Source: JASMTM01 sp046483075
GTDB taxonomy: Bacteria; Thermotogota; Thermotogae; Petrotogales; Kosmotogaceae
DNA length: 35,737 nucleotides
Assembly: GCA_046483075.1 (NCBI GenBank)
Contig: JAWODV010000082.1
Location: 1-35,737, forward strand
Reading direction: 5' to 3'
The position numbers and the translations under genes are program-made. This document shows positions 1 through 6,984 of the stretch, one piece after another (position 1 is the stretch's first letter; the number at the start of each line of letters is the position of its first letter). Under the pieces are notes generated by a model that was given only the letters and a program-made list of their open reading frames with translations, ran no database searches and was not told the DNA's origin.

Positions 1-1294
1 AAAAGTTGCGCTTATTGAGAAAAATGAACTTGGGGGCACTTGTACCAATGTAGGTTGTATACCTACAAAAGCGTTGTTAAGCGCTTCACACCTTTATTCC
101 GAAATAAACGATAAAGCCAAACGTTTTGGAGTAACGGTTGAAAAATTTAGTTACGACGAAGGTAAAATAATGAAACACTCAAAAAAGGCAACAATATTAT
201 CTCGAAAAGGTATAGAACATTTACTAAATGAAAATAATGTTGAGATTATTAAAGGTACTGCAGAAATAATAGATAAAGGAAAAATCAGAATCAAAGAGAG
301 TGGAAACTTTGTTGAAGGTGAAAATCTTATTCTTGCACAGGGTTCAGATCCTGCCAATTTTCCACCATTTGAAGATGTCGAAGGTATTATGACCAGTGAT
401 GATGTTTTTAACATAAAGAAATTTCCTGAATCAATTCTCATTATTGGCGGAGGATATATTGGAGTTGAGTTCGCTACATTCTTTTCTTCATTTGGCGTGA
501 AGGTTCATCTCGTTGAAATTCTTGATCAAATCCTTTCTACAGAGGATGAAGATGTAGCTGAAGATATAAAGAAAGCTCTTAAGAGAAAAAGCGTTAAAGT
601 ATTAGAAAAGACAGAAGTAACGACTGTTGAAAAGGAAAATGGTACATTCACTTCTACTATTAAGAATAAAGAAAAAGACGAACAGCAAGAATTAAAAACG
701 GAAAGTGTTTTACTTGCTGTGGGTAGAAAACCGGCTATAACAGAGGATATTAAAGCGCTTAGTGTTGAAATAGACAAAGGAGTTATTACTGACGATCATA
801 TGTGCACAAATATAGAAAATGTCTACGCAATCGGAGATATAAAGGCTAAATACATGCTGGCACATACAGCAATGCATGAAGGAATAGTTGCAGCTGAGAA
901 CATCGCCGGCATGGAAACAAAAATGGACTACTCGGCAATTCCCTCAGTGATATTCTCTAATCCGGAAGTTGCATCGGTTGGTTTGAGAGAAAAAGATGTT
1001 GAAGAGGAAAAAACAAAGGTATCAAAATTTCCTATTTCAGCCACAGGTAGAGCCAGAACAATGGAAGAGTTAATAGGCTTTGCTAAGATAATTTCCGATA
1101 AGAAAAACGACACTGTTCTTGGCCTGACTATAGTTTCTCCAAATGCAACTGAAATGATTATGGAAGGCGTAATCGCAGTAAGGAACAAACTAACTACTTT
1201 ACAACTGATGGAGTCAATTCATCCGCATCCAACATTAACAGAGACAATTTTAGGAGCACTGGAAAAGGCAAATGATAGGGAGATACATATTTGA
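1..1294 (+). CDS. lpd: Dihydrolipoamide dehydrogenase, 5' end outside window
   Basis: FAD-dependent flavoprotein that reoxidises protein-bound dihydrolipoamide with NAD+, serving 2-oxoacid dehydrogenase complexes or the glycine cleavage system. The reading frame is already open at base 2 and encodes KVALIEKNELGGTCTNVGC before any usable start, so the N-terminal FAD Rossmann strand lies upstream of the window; the TTG at 74 is internal. The redox-active pair is Cys-x4-Cys (codons at 41 and 56). A second dinucleotide-binding motif, IIGGGYIGVEFA, lies at about 433-468, a second-domain segment ending AIGDI at about 830, and the C-terminal dimerisation domain ends in HPHPTLTE (codons from 1220), which supplies the catalytic His-Glu. 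These features separate it from mercuric or glutathione reductases. It stops with TGA at 1292-1294. No partner gene is visible, so which complex it serves is open. Confidence 0.93.
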   Translation, partial: KVALIEKNELGGTCTNVGCIPTKALLSASHLYSEINDKAKRFGVTVEKFSYDEGKIMKHSKKATILSRKGIEHLLNENNVEIIKGTAEIIDKGKIRIKESGNFVEGENLILAQGSDPANFPPFEDVEGIMTSDDVFNIKKFPESILIIGGGYIGVEFATFFSSFGVKVHLVEILDQILSTEDEDVAEDIKKALKRKSVKVLEKTEVTTVEKENGTFTSTIKNKEKDEQQELKTESVLLAVGRKPAITEDIKALSVEIDKGVITDDHMCTNIENVYAIGDIKAKYMLAHTAMHEGIVAAENIAGMETKMDYSAIPSVIFSNPEVASVGLREKDVEEEKTKVSKFPISATGRARTMEELIGFAKIISDKKNDTVLGLTIVSPNATEMIMEGVIAVRNKLTTLQLMESIHPHPTLTETILGALEKANDREIHI

Positions 1295-1327
1295 ATCAAA
1301 AAAACGTTGTGCGATAGTTGGTTGTCG

Positions 1328-1346
1328 GTTGTACGGAAGTACAAAA
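1328..1346. repeat. 19-base repeat with palindrome, copy 1
   Basis: The sequence GTTGTACGGAAGTACAAAA is found exactly here and again at 7101-7119. Its core TTGTACGGAAGTACAA (1329-1344) is a perfect inverted repeat with 6-base arms and a GGAA loop. In both places it is followed by a stretch encoding a DMR-type remnant. Confidence 0.85.
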
Positions 1347-1356
1347 ACAAGATATT

Positions 1357-1440
1357 GATATGCGATTTGGTGGACAATCGGATATGCTGCTTGAAGAACA
1401 GCAGGATATGCGAGCTGCGCTCGGATTTGCGCCTACGGCG
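1357..1440 (+). pseudogene. Coding remnant, DMRFGGQSDMLLEEQQ type
   Basis: An open stretch encodes DIDMRFGGQSDMLLEEQQDMRAALGFA-like sequence (given here only as its recognisable core), charged and probably helical. It has no ribosome site and is joined to repeat modules on both sides. The motif DMRxGxQxDxL matches the remnant at 7173-7256 (DMRLGDQVDVLSRD), so both look like pieces of one repeated coiled-coil-like gene family. The parent protein is not recognised. It could alternatively be non-coding repeat that happens to be open. Confidence 0.4.
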
Positions 1441-1501
1441 GATAAACATCTAAAAATCGGTTCTAGGGTCATGGGTTTAAGGTCTAGTAAAACAAAATAA
1501 C

Positions 1502-1541
1502 ACCCACCACCGCAAGCGGTCCCCCGCCCTCAAGGGCGGAT
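1502..1541. repeat. Double-hairpin element, copy A
   Basis: Two adjacent stem-loops. The first is CCGC-AA-GCGG (1510-1519). The second is CCGCCC-TCAA-GGGCGG (1524-1539). They are preceded by CACCCACCA. Copies B and C have the same layout with different but still paired arms. Confidence 0.75.
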
Positions 1542-1615
1542 TAGAAACCAAGAAAGACAAAAAACGTTGTGCGTGAGTGGGTTGTGCGTGGTTCGCAAAG
1601 TTCAAAAAAACAAAA

Positions 1616-1654
1616 CGAGAGCTCGAGAAGGACCAAGGGAACGAGAGACCGAGA
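1616..1654. repeat. Purine-rich GAGAAGGACC module, copy 1
   Basis: Reads as CGAGAAGGACCAAGGGAACG followed by AGAGACCGAGA. Similar blocks lie at 2067-2106, 6985-7031 and 7127-7170. No coding or hairpin potential is evident; the module is almost free of T on this strand. Confidence 0.75.
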
Positions 1655-1675
1655 CAAAAGTCAAACGAACACCTT

Positions 1676-1722
1676 CCCCCTGCTTCGCAGGTACCTTCCT
1701 CGAGGAAGGAATTTTTAAAAAA
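1676..1722. repeat. Double-hairpin element, copy B
   Basis: First stem CCTGC-TTC-GCAGG (1679-1691). Second stem is the perfect palindrome CCTTCCTCGAGGAAGG (1694-1709). It is followed by AATTTTTAAAA, as in copy C. Both stems differ in sequence from copies A and C yet remain fully paired. Confidence 0.75.
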
Positions 1723-1811
1723 CTAGAGGCAAAAACTAATAAAAAAGTGGGTTCTAGGTTTTAGGGTATAGGGTTTGGTTTTAATAGAAATATAATTATT
1801 GTTTTTTATAG

Positions 1812-1975
1812 TAATTGCTTATCTTCAAGCGACTCTCTCTGAGTTGCTTGTCCCAACTTATCAAGCCTCACTCTCCAAGCGGCTAATGGATTTTTGCAGT
1901 TGCTTATCTACAAGCGCCTCTTTTGGAGCAGCTTGTATCATCAGATCAAGCCCCTCTCTTCGATCGTCTTTGTTA
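1812..1975 (-). pseudogene. Two decayed tandem coding repeats, about 85 bases each
   Basis: Read on the minus strand, two units align: one containing KEALVDKQLQ (core at 1897-1920) and one containing RESLEDKQLL (core at 1812-1835). The cores start 85 bases apart, and the homology runs on through AGCTTG...ATCAAGCC on both sides. Because 85 is not a multiple of three, the two units are in different frames and a stop lies between them. This pattern fits a decayed gene with internal repeats. The parent protein is not recognised. Confidence 0.45.
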
Positions 1976-2027
1976 ACACCCCCAGCTAAGTACAGCTGGC
2001 CACCCTCAAGGGTGGAATTTTTAAAAC
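1976..2027. repeat. Double-hairpin element, copy C
   Basis: First stem CCAGCT-AAGTAC-AGCTGG (1982-1999). Second stem CCACCC-TCAA-GGGTGG (2000-2015), then AATTTTTAAAA. The second-stem loop TCAA is shared with copy A while one base pair in the stem has changed on both sides (G-C to A-T). Confidence 0.75.
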
Positions 2028-2066
2028 AGACAAAACACATTGTACGTTGTACGCAAAATTCAAACA

Positions 2067-2106
2067 CGAGAAGCCGAGAAGGACCGAGGTGACGAGAATC
2101 CGAGAC
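2067..2106. repeat. Purine-rich GAGAAGGACC module, copy 2
   Basis: Reads GAGAAGGACCGAGGTGACGA then GAATCCGAGA. It follows a TTGTACGTTGTACG block (2040-2053) and precedes a G-rich GGGGTCTAGGGATC tract (2124-2137), repeating the module order seen after copy A. Confidence 0.75.
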
Positions 2107-2297
2107 CTTATAGAAGAACGGGATTGGGGTCTAGGGATCTGATAAGAAAAAAAGTTTTAAGGTCAATTGTAATTCTTCCCACGGATTTGCATCTAAATTC
2201 CTCAAAAATGGAAATTATTACACTTAATTGTCTTATTGACATGTCTTATGATATAACAAGATGTATACAATAAAAGTTGTATAAAGGAGCGAACTCT

Positions 2298-2768
2298 ATG
2301 AATCATAAGATTGTTTTTAAGGAAATCACCGCAGATAATTTAAGGGATGTTATAAAGCTCAGTGATACGTTGCATGAGAATCAAAAGAAAGCTGTTGCAA
2401 CCAATGCTGCTTCGATAGCTCAAGCGCATTATTCAAAAAACGCCTGGTTTAGGGCTATTTATCATGGTTCAGAACCTGTAGGATTTATTATGCTCAATTA
2501 TAGTCCTGTTGAGAAGTACAAGGACACCAAACATACTTTTTTGTGGCGATTTATGATTGGTGGAAAACACCAGAAAAACGGATATGGAAAAGCAGCACTT
2601 GAATTATTAGTCGAGAAATTGAGAAACGAGAAATGTGAGAAGCTGGTAACTTCCGTCGATGAAGAATTTGGGCCTCTTGAATTTTATAAAAAGATTGGTT
2701 TTGTGGATACCGGAGAATATATTGATGGTGATGAGCGGGTACTAATATTAGATCTTCTCAAACAATAA
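2298..2768 (+). CDS. GNAT N-acetyltransferase, spermidine/spermine type
   Basis: Acetyl-CoA-dependent N-acetyltransferase of 156 residues. I place the start at ATG 2298, preceded by AAAGGAG (2283-2289); a TTG further up has no ribosome site. The GNAT fold is visible as central strands ending WRFMIGGKHQKNGYGKAALE, whose Q/R-x-x-G-x-G/A loop binds the pyrophosphate of acetyl-CoA, followed by the C-terminal motif EFYKKIGFVDTGE. The overall pattern, including the N-terminal DNLRDVIKLS and the FGPLEFYKKIGF end, resembles the BltD-like polyamine acetyltransferases, so a polyamine is a plausible substrate. Upstream, TTGTCT (2228-2233) and TATAAC (2252-2257), 18 bases apart, could be a promoter. The gene is alone, facing the convergent alcohol dehydrogenase. 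Substrate assignment is by family resemblance only. Confidence 0.85.
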   Translation: MNHKIVFKEITADNLRDVIKLSDTLHENQKKAVATNAASIAQAHYSKNAWFRAIYHGSEPVGFIMLNYSPVEKYKDTKHTFLWRFMIGGKHQKNGYGKAALELLVEKLRNEKCEKLVTSVDEEFGPLEFYKKIGFVDTGEYIDGDERVLILDLLKQ

Positions 2769-2814
2769 CCCTTTTTATCTCAATCAATATCGATTACCAG
2801 GGGTTGTTTTTTTG
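2766..2814 (+). terminator. Possible terminator after the acetyltransferase
   Basis: AACCC (2767-2771) pairs with GGGTT (2801-2805), with a smaller inner pairing AATC/GATT, and is followed by GTTTTTTT. The stem overlaps the stop codon. The outer stem is short, so strength is uncertain. Confidence 0.45.
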
Positions 2815-2838
2815 ACCAATAACAGTTAATAGTATTAT

Positions 2839-2879
2839 AAAAAATGAGACAATCCATCATGTACAAAAGATTGTCTCAT
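2839..2879 (-). terminator. Intrinsic terminator of the alcohol dehydrogenase gene
   Basis: Perfect 11-base inverted repeat, ATGAGACAATC (2844-2854) and GATTGTCTCAT (2869-2879), with a 14-base loop. Read on the minus strand it is followed by TTTTTATAATA. It sits 39 bases past the stop of the minus-strand alcohol dehydrogenase gene. Confidence 0.75.
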
Positions 2880-2917
2880 AAAAATGAATTCAAAAATTGT
2901 TTATCAGTTTTGTGGTA

Positions 2918-4081
2918 TTACCTGGCCAGTTCGTAAATTTTCTTAACATCTTCTTTGTCAAGTTTGACGAAGTTCCCTATTGGGCCATCTTCGGTCGCTT
3001 TGTCAGCCATTTCTTCAAATTTGTCTGATGGAATATCAGCCTCATTGAGGCTTACAGGAATACCAAGACTTGAAAAGAACTGTTTGAGACGTTTTATTCC
3101 TTCCAACGCCATCTTTTCAGGATTTCTGAAATCCGGGTCAACATCCCAAACTCTGTATGCAAACTGGGCAAATCTTTCCACATCATGTTTGTAGACATAT
3201 GTCATCCATGGAGCCCACATTATTGCTAGTCCTCCACCATGAGCTATATCGTATATTGCACTCAATTCATGCTCTATCTTGTGGGTAGCCCAATCACCTA
3301 TTCTACCCGTACTTAGAAGATCATTATGTGCTATGGTACCTGCCCACATGATTTCAGCTCTAGCATCATAGTTCTTTGGTTCCTCTAAAGCAATGGGCGT
3401 ATTGGTAATCATAGTTCTTAAAGTTGCTTCACAGAGCCTATCGGTAAAATCAACGTTTCCGGTGTTTGTAAAGTATCTTTCCATGACATGGGACATAATA
3501 TCAACAGCTCCTACTGCGGTCTGATAAGCAGGTAATGTATATGTCAATTCTGGATTCATGATTGCAAATTTTGGTCTCATTTTGAAATTGTTAACAGCTC
3601 TTTTGTACCAGCCGTTTTCGTTTGTTATTACAGAGCCCATACTTGATTCACTACCCGCTGCAGGAATTGTCAGGACAACCCCCAACGGAAGTGATTCTTC
3701 AACCGTGCTTTCACCTGTATAAAAATCCCAGACATCTCCTTTGTAGGGAACCCCTATACCTATCGCTTTCGTTGAATCAATGACACTCCCGCCACCAACA
3801 GCAAGGATCGCATCAATATTATTTTTTCTGCACAGTTCAATCCCTTCTTTTACAAGTGATAATCTCGGATTTGGCTCTACTCCACCAAGTTCGAAAATTT
3901 CCACTCCTGAAGCTTTTAGATTATTTACAACCCTATCGTATAAACCAGTTCTTTTGATACTTCCCTGTCCATAATGGAACAGTATTTTCTTCCCATATTT
4001 TGAGATCTCTTCTCCAACCTTTTCTTCAGTACCTTTCCCAAAAATTATCTTTGTTGCATTGTGAAATGTGAAATTTTGCAT
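2918..4081 (-). CDS. Iron-containing alcohol dehydrogenase (butanol dehydrogenase type)
   Basis: Group III alcohol dehydrogenase of about 387 residues that interconverts alcohols and aldehydes with NAD(P)H, probably disposing of fermentation reductant in the cytoplasm. The start is ATG 4081, seven bases after AAAGGAG; an in-frame upstream extension to 4135 has no ribosome site. The N-terminal half carries the nucleotide motif AVGGGSVIDSTKAI, followed by WDFYTGE and PAAGSESSMGSVIT. Iron ligands are expected in VGAVDIMSHVMERYF (Asp and His), in the HKIEHELSAIYDIAH stretch and in its following GGGLAIMWAPW. This pattern matches the BdhA/YugJ-like branch. A cre-like 14-mer lies about 150 bases upstream. 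The gene is monocistronic, with a strong terminator downstream. Confidence 0.92.
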   Translation of the reverse strand: MQNFTFHNATKIIFGKGTEEKVGEEISKYGKKILFHYGQGSIKRTGLYDRVVNNLKASGVEIFELGGVEPNPRLSLVKEGIELCRKNNIDAILAVGGGSVIDSTKAIGIGVPYKGDVWDFYTGESTVEESLPLGVVLTIPAAGSESSMGSVITNENGWYKRAVNNFKMRPKFAIMNPELTYTLPAYQTAVGAVDIMSHVMERYFTNTGNVDFTDRLCEATLRTMITNTPIALEEPKNYDARAEIMWAGTIAHNDLLSTGRIGDWATHKIEHELSAIYDIAHGGGLAIMWAPWMTYVYKHDVERFAQFAYRVWDVDPDFRNPEKMALEGIKRLKQFFSSLGIPVSLNEADIPSDKFEEMADKATEDGPIGNFVKLDKEDVKKIYELAR

Positions 4082-4229
4082 CAAATCACTCCTTTTTGCT
4101 AATACTTTAATAAACCTAATTTTAAACTCACTCATATATAAATTTCTTTGATCTGATTTGTTTGGAGCTATAAAAACACAGCATTACTCCCCATATTTAT
4201 GATAGCAAATTAATAACAGCTTTATAACC

Positions 4230-4243
4230 TGTAAGCGCTCAAA
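4230..4243. promoter_or_regulatory. cre-like site upstream of alcohol dehydrogenase
   Basis: TGTAAGCGCTCAAA matches the catabolite-repression consensus TGWAANCGNTNWCA at every defined position but one. LacI/CcpA-family regulators bind such sites. It lies 149 bases upstream of the alcohol dehydrogenase start. One near match in AT-rich intergenic DNA is weak evidence. Confidence 0.25.
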
Positions 4244-4313
4244 ACTGATCGCAGACAGTTTTTTGTTCTCACCTAAAACCTATTAGCAAGAATCTAAAAG
4301 CGAATTTGTTTTT

Positions 4314-4742
4314 TTATGCTCTGTCACATATTTTTCTTATATCAGATTGGGCTTGAGTAATCTTTTCGTCACTCAGTGTATTTAGTTTGAAAAGATGTAT
4401 GGTTACTCCTGTTCCCACTCCTAAAAGTATCAACGTTAAATATAGATTCCAGATAATTATCATGGATAGAGTAAGCATTGCCCATAAAAAGCATAAAGCT
4501 ACTATTCTCGTGCTCTTTTTTATCGCCTTATACTTCATATAACTATATATGTAAGCCCCAAAAACACCATGACTGATTAACCATACATAAAGTCTTCTGG
4601 AACTCCGTAAATAACAATAAGCTGTCAACAGCAAGAACGGAGTTGTAGGCAGTACAGGCATTACAATTCCAATAACACCCAATCCCAAAGAAAATGATCC
4701 TGCTATCAACAAAAATTTTCTTTTTACTTTCTTAATTAACAT
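4314..4742 (-). CDS. DUF454 (YbaN-like) membrane protein
   Basis: Integral membrane protein of 142 residues, function unknown. The family signature is clear near the N-terminus: GLGVIGIVMPVLPTTPFLLL followed by a YLRSSRRLYVWLISHGVFG segment, matching YbaN/DUF454 proteins. Three to four hydrophobic segments are visible: about residues 9-45 as a hairpin, then 78-95 and 99-115. The C-terminus is a short charged tail. It starts 32 bases after the catalase stop on the same strand with a weak ribosome site (GGAAGTGAAG), so it may be the third gene of the perR-katA operon, although no published role in oxidative stress is known to me. No clear terminator follows. Confidence 0.82.
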   Translation of the reverse strand: MLIKKVKRKFLLIAGSFSLGLGVIGIVMPVLPTTPFLLLTAYCYLRSSRRLYVWLISHGVFGAYIYSYMKYKAIKKSTRIVALCFLWAMLTLSMIIIWNLYLTLILLGVGTGVTIHLFKLNTLSDEKITQAQSDIRKICDRA

Positions 4743-4774
4743 AGCTTCACTTCCATTATTCTCAAACTATATAA

Positions 4775-6274
4775 TCAATCCTTTTTAATTTCGCTCATTG
4801 GAATATCAAGAGCTTTAGCAAGACCTTCCCCATAATCTGGATCGGCTTTAAAACAATGTTTAATATGCCTGATCTTAATTTCCTTTGGCGAATCCCCCAT
4901 GTGTCTTGCAGTATTTCCAAACAGCGCTTCCTGTTGTTGCTTGTTCATTAACCCAAAGAGTTTTCCAGGTTGTGTATAATAATCATCGTCATCTTCCCTG
5001 AAATCCCAGTGATCAGCTGCTCCCTTTATTTCAAGAGGAGGTTCTTTGTAGTCTGGTTGTTCCTGCCATTCACCGTAGCTATTCGGTTCATATGCAAGTG
5101 TGCTTCCAGCATTGTCGTCTACCCTCATTTTTCCATCACGGTGATAACTATTGGTGGGATACCTGGGAGCATTTACAGGGATGAGATTATGGTTAACTCC
5201 CAGTCTGTAACGCTGTGCATCACCGTAGGAAAAGAGTCTTCCTTGAAGCATCTTGTCTGGAGAAAACCCAATACCGGGAACAATATTTGCTGGATTAAAG
5301 GCTGCCTGTTCAACCTCTGCAAAATAGTTTTCTGGATTCCTGTTTAATTCAAAATATCCTACCTCTATAAGTGGGAAATCCTTTTTATACCAGACTTTAG
5401 TTAAGTCAAAAGGATTATAGGGCATCTGTTCTGCCTCTTTCAGTGTCATCACCTGAATGTACATTTTCCAGCTAGGAAAATCTCCTCGTTCAATACTTTC
5501 ATAAAGATCTCGCTGGTGGCTTTCTCTGTCTTTAGAAACAATCTCTTCAGCTTCAGCATCTGTTAGATTTTTGATACCCTGTTGAGTAACAAAATGGAAC
5601 TTAACCCATATACGTTCATTGTCCGCATTGATCATACTGAAGGTGTGACTTCCAAAACCATGCATATGTCTGTAAGAATAAGGGATACCTCTGTCACTCA
5701 TAGTTATTGTTACCTGATGAAGAGCTTCAGGCAATGATGACCAGAAATCCCAGTTATTAGTTGGACTTCTCATGTGTGTCCTGGGATCCCTTTTAATGGC
5801 ATGATTTAGATCGGGAAATTTGAGTGGGTCACGAAGAAAGAAAACTGGAGTGTTATTTCCAACAAGATCCCAGTTGCCCTCTTCCGTATAATATTTCATA
5901 GCAAATCCACGAATATCACGTTCTGCATCTGCGGCGCCCCGTTCACCAGCTACTGTTGAAAAGCGAACAAACATCTCAGTTTTTTTGCCAACCTTTGAGA
6001 ATAACTTTGCTTTTGTGTATTTTGTAATATCGTGCGTTACAGTAAATGTACCGAAAGCACCTGAACCTTTTGCATGCATTCTTCTTTCAGGAATTACCTC
6101 TCGGTCAAAATGAGCCAGCTTTTCCAGATACCAGACATCCTGAAGTAACATCGGTCCTCTCGGACCAGCAGTCATTGAATTTTGATTATCAACCACCGGA
6201 GCTCCGAATGCTGTTGTCAATTTTTTCTCTTTTTTCTGTTTCTTATCTTTCTTCTTTTCGTTCTTACCTTCCAT
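4775..6274 (-). CDS. katA: Monofunctional haem catalase
   Basis: Decomposes hydrogen peroxide to water and oxygen in the cytoplasm. The 499-residue length fits the small-subunit catalases. Catalytic His67 lies in RRMHAKGSGAFG, the distal Asn in LVGNNTPVFFLRDP (about 140-141), and the proximal haem ligand Tyr349 in GRLFSYGDAQRYRLG. Residues 3-18 are an unusually lysine-rich lead (EGKNEKKKDKKQKKEKK) before the conserved start of the fold at TTAFGAPV. The ATG at 6274 is one base after the perR stop, and the last perR codons AGG AGG form its ribosome site, so the two genes are translationally coupled. A haem catalase is notable if the host is a fermentative anaerobe, as suspected. Regulation by PerR is supported by the upstream PerR box. 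Confidence 0.97.
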   Translation of the reverse strand: MEGKNEKKKDKKQKKEKKLTTAFGAPVVDNQNSMTAGPRGPMLLQDVWYLEKLAHFDREVIPERRMHAKGSGAFGTFTVTHDITKYTKAKLFSKVGKKTEMFVRFSTVAGERGAADAERDIRGFAMKYYTEEGNWDLVGNNTPVFFLRDPLKFPDLNHAIKRDPRTHMRSPTNNWDFWSSLPEALHQVTITMSDRGIPYSYRHMHGFGSHTFSMINADNERIWVKFHFVTQQGIKNLTDAEAEEIVSKDRESHQRDLYESIERGDFPSWKMYIQVMTLKEAEQMPYNPFDLTKVWYKKDFPLIEVGYFELNRNPENYFAEVEQAAFNPANIVPGIGFSPDKMLQGRLFSYGDAQRYRLGVNHNLIPVNAPRYPTNSYHRDGKMRVDDNAGSTLAYEPNSYGEWQEQPDYKEPPLEIKGAADHWDFREDDDDYYTQPGKLFGLMNKQQQEALFGNTARHMGDSPKEIKIRHIKHCFKADPDYGEGLAKALDIPMSEIKKD

Positions 6275-6275
6275 A

Positions 6276-6713
6276 TTAAAACCTCCTTATTCTTTCTTTT
6301 ACTGACAGACACTTTGGACAAATTCCTTTAAGATAAATTTCTGTCTCTGTGATTTCAAAATCTTTCAGGCTTTTTTCCAAAGAATCATCTATATTAATAT
6401 CAAAATCAGTTATTTCCTCACATTCAACACATTTGAAATGTCCATGCGATTTTGTGATTATGTCATATCTGGTTTCGTTTTCTTCAATTGTTAGTTTGTT
6501 GACCAGCCCAAATTTAATAAATGAAGAAAGTGCATTGTAAACGGTAGTTTTGGAAAGTGTTGGAATTTTATCATTAAGATCGTTGAATATTTGCGATACG
6601 GTAGGGTGATTCTGATTTTTGATCAAATAATCATAAATCAGAATTTTATGAAATGAAAGCCTTATACCTTTTTCCTTAAATAAACTCCTAATTTTTTCAT
6701 TAGAAAGATTCAC
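6276..6713 (-). CDS. perR: Peroxide-responsive repressor PerR (Fur family)
   Basis: Metal-dependent repressor of 145 residues that releases DNA when peroxide oxidises its metal-site histidines. An N-terminal winged helix (about 1-80, with PTLSKTTVYNALSSF as recognition helix) is followed by a dimerisation domain. The regulatory metal ligands align with Bacillus PerR at a constant offset of one: His36, Asp84, His90, His92, Asp103. Asp84 in TRYDI, rather than Glu, is the feature that separates PerR from Fur. The structural zinc site is Cys95/Cys98 and Cys132/Cys135. It sits directly upstream of katA with one base between them, and a PerR box overlaps its own -10, implying autoregulation of both genes by peroxide. 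Confidence 0.93.
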   Translation of the reverse strand: MNLSNEKIRSLFKEKGIRLSFHKILIYDYLIKNQNHPTVSQIFNDLNDKIPTLSKTTVYNALSSFIKFGLVNKLTIEENETRYDIITKSHGHFKCVECEEITDFDINIDDSLEKSLKDFEITETEIYLKGICPKCLSVKERIRRF

Positions 6714-6766
6714 AGAGTTTTCTCCTTATCCATCTGGTAAGCAAACAAAATGAAATGAGTATTAAA

Positions 6767-6781
6767 TTAAAATGATTATAA
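6767..6781 (-). promoter_or_regulatory. PerR box overlapping the -10 of perR-katA
   Basis: TTAAAATGATTATAA matches the PerR consensus TTATAATNATTATAA at all but one position. On the minus strand, the right half supplies TATAAT (6775-6780), a consensus -10, 61 bases before the perR start. Repressor binding would block polymerase directly. A -35 is not obvious. Confidence 0.75.
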
Positions 6782-6984
6782 CATTGTTTCTTAAACAACG
6801 TAATCACACGGAAGAGTAACACAACACCTAATAGCTATAAGCTAAAAGTGCTTTTAGAGCATTTAATGACTTCTGGCGAGGGCTGCCGGAGGCTGGGTGT
6901 GTGCATTTTTTAAAGGCAAAAACGATGTACGTTTCAAATACCGTCCATCGCTCCGCTTAGTCCATTGTCCAGCGGGTTAAGAAA
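6782..6984. other. Gap between perR promoter and repeats
   Basis: No gene is seen. The stretch 6870-6900 (CTGGCGAGGGCTGCCGGAGG and on) is GC-rich and could be a degenerate, inverted double hairpin, but pairing is poor. Around 6940-6970, CCATCGCTCCGCTTAGTCCA resembles 7044-7065 (CCAATGCTTGCGCTTCATCC), suggesting another short repeated module. Confidence 0.4.

Larger units (their letters stand above)
1295..2160. repeat. Intergenic mosaic of repeated modules
   Basis: About one kilobase between lpd and the acetyltransferase gene holds no intact gene. It is built from recurring modules: a TTGTGCG/TTGTACG-rich block (1303-1350, 1565-1600, 2038-2052), a purine-rich block with GAGAAGGACCGAG and CGAGAATCCGAGA (1616-1654, 2067-2106), three double hairpins (1502-1541, 1679-1709, 1982-2015), G-rich GGGTTCTAGGGT-like tracts (1464-1490, 1747-1775, 2118-2140) and decayed coding pieces. 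The order hairpins, A-rich linker, TTGTRCG block, GAGAAGG block occurs twice. The TTGTACG and GAGAAGG modules reappear near 7.0-7.2 kb. Base composition is more GC-rich than flanking genes. Confidence 0.8.

Noticed and set aside
1500..2030. CRISPR-like array of palindromic repeats
   Set aside because: The three hairpin copies are unequally spaced, their sequences differ and there are no uniform spacers or cas genes.
1799..2092. 97-codon plus-strand open frame across the repeat mosaic
   Set aside because: It crosses double hairpin C and the decayed minus-strand repeats; the minus strand gives the more convincing, repeated coding signal.
4970..5347. 125-codon plus-strand open frame inside katA
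   Set aside because: Antisense to a certain catalase gene, Cys/Ile-rich, no ribosome site.
6870..6905. Fourth, inverted copy of the double hairpin
   Set aside because: Only a GCC-TCC-GGC stem is clear; the second stem does not pair and the linker is different.
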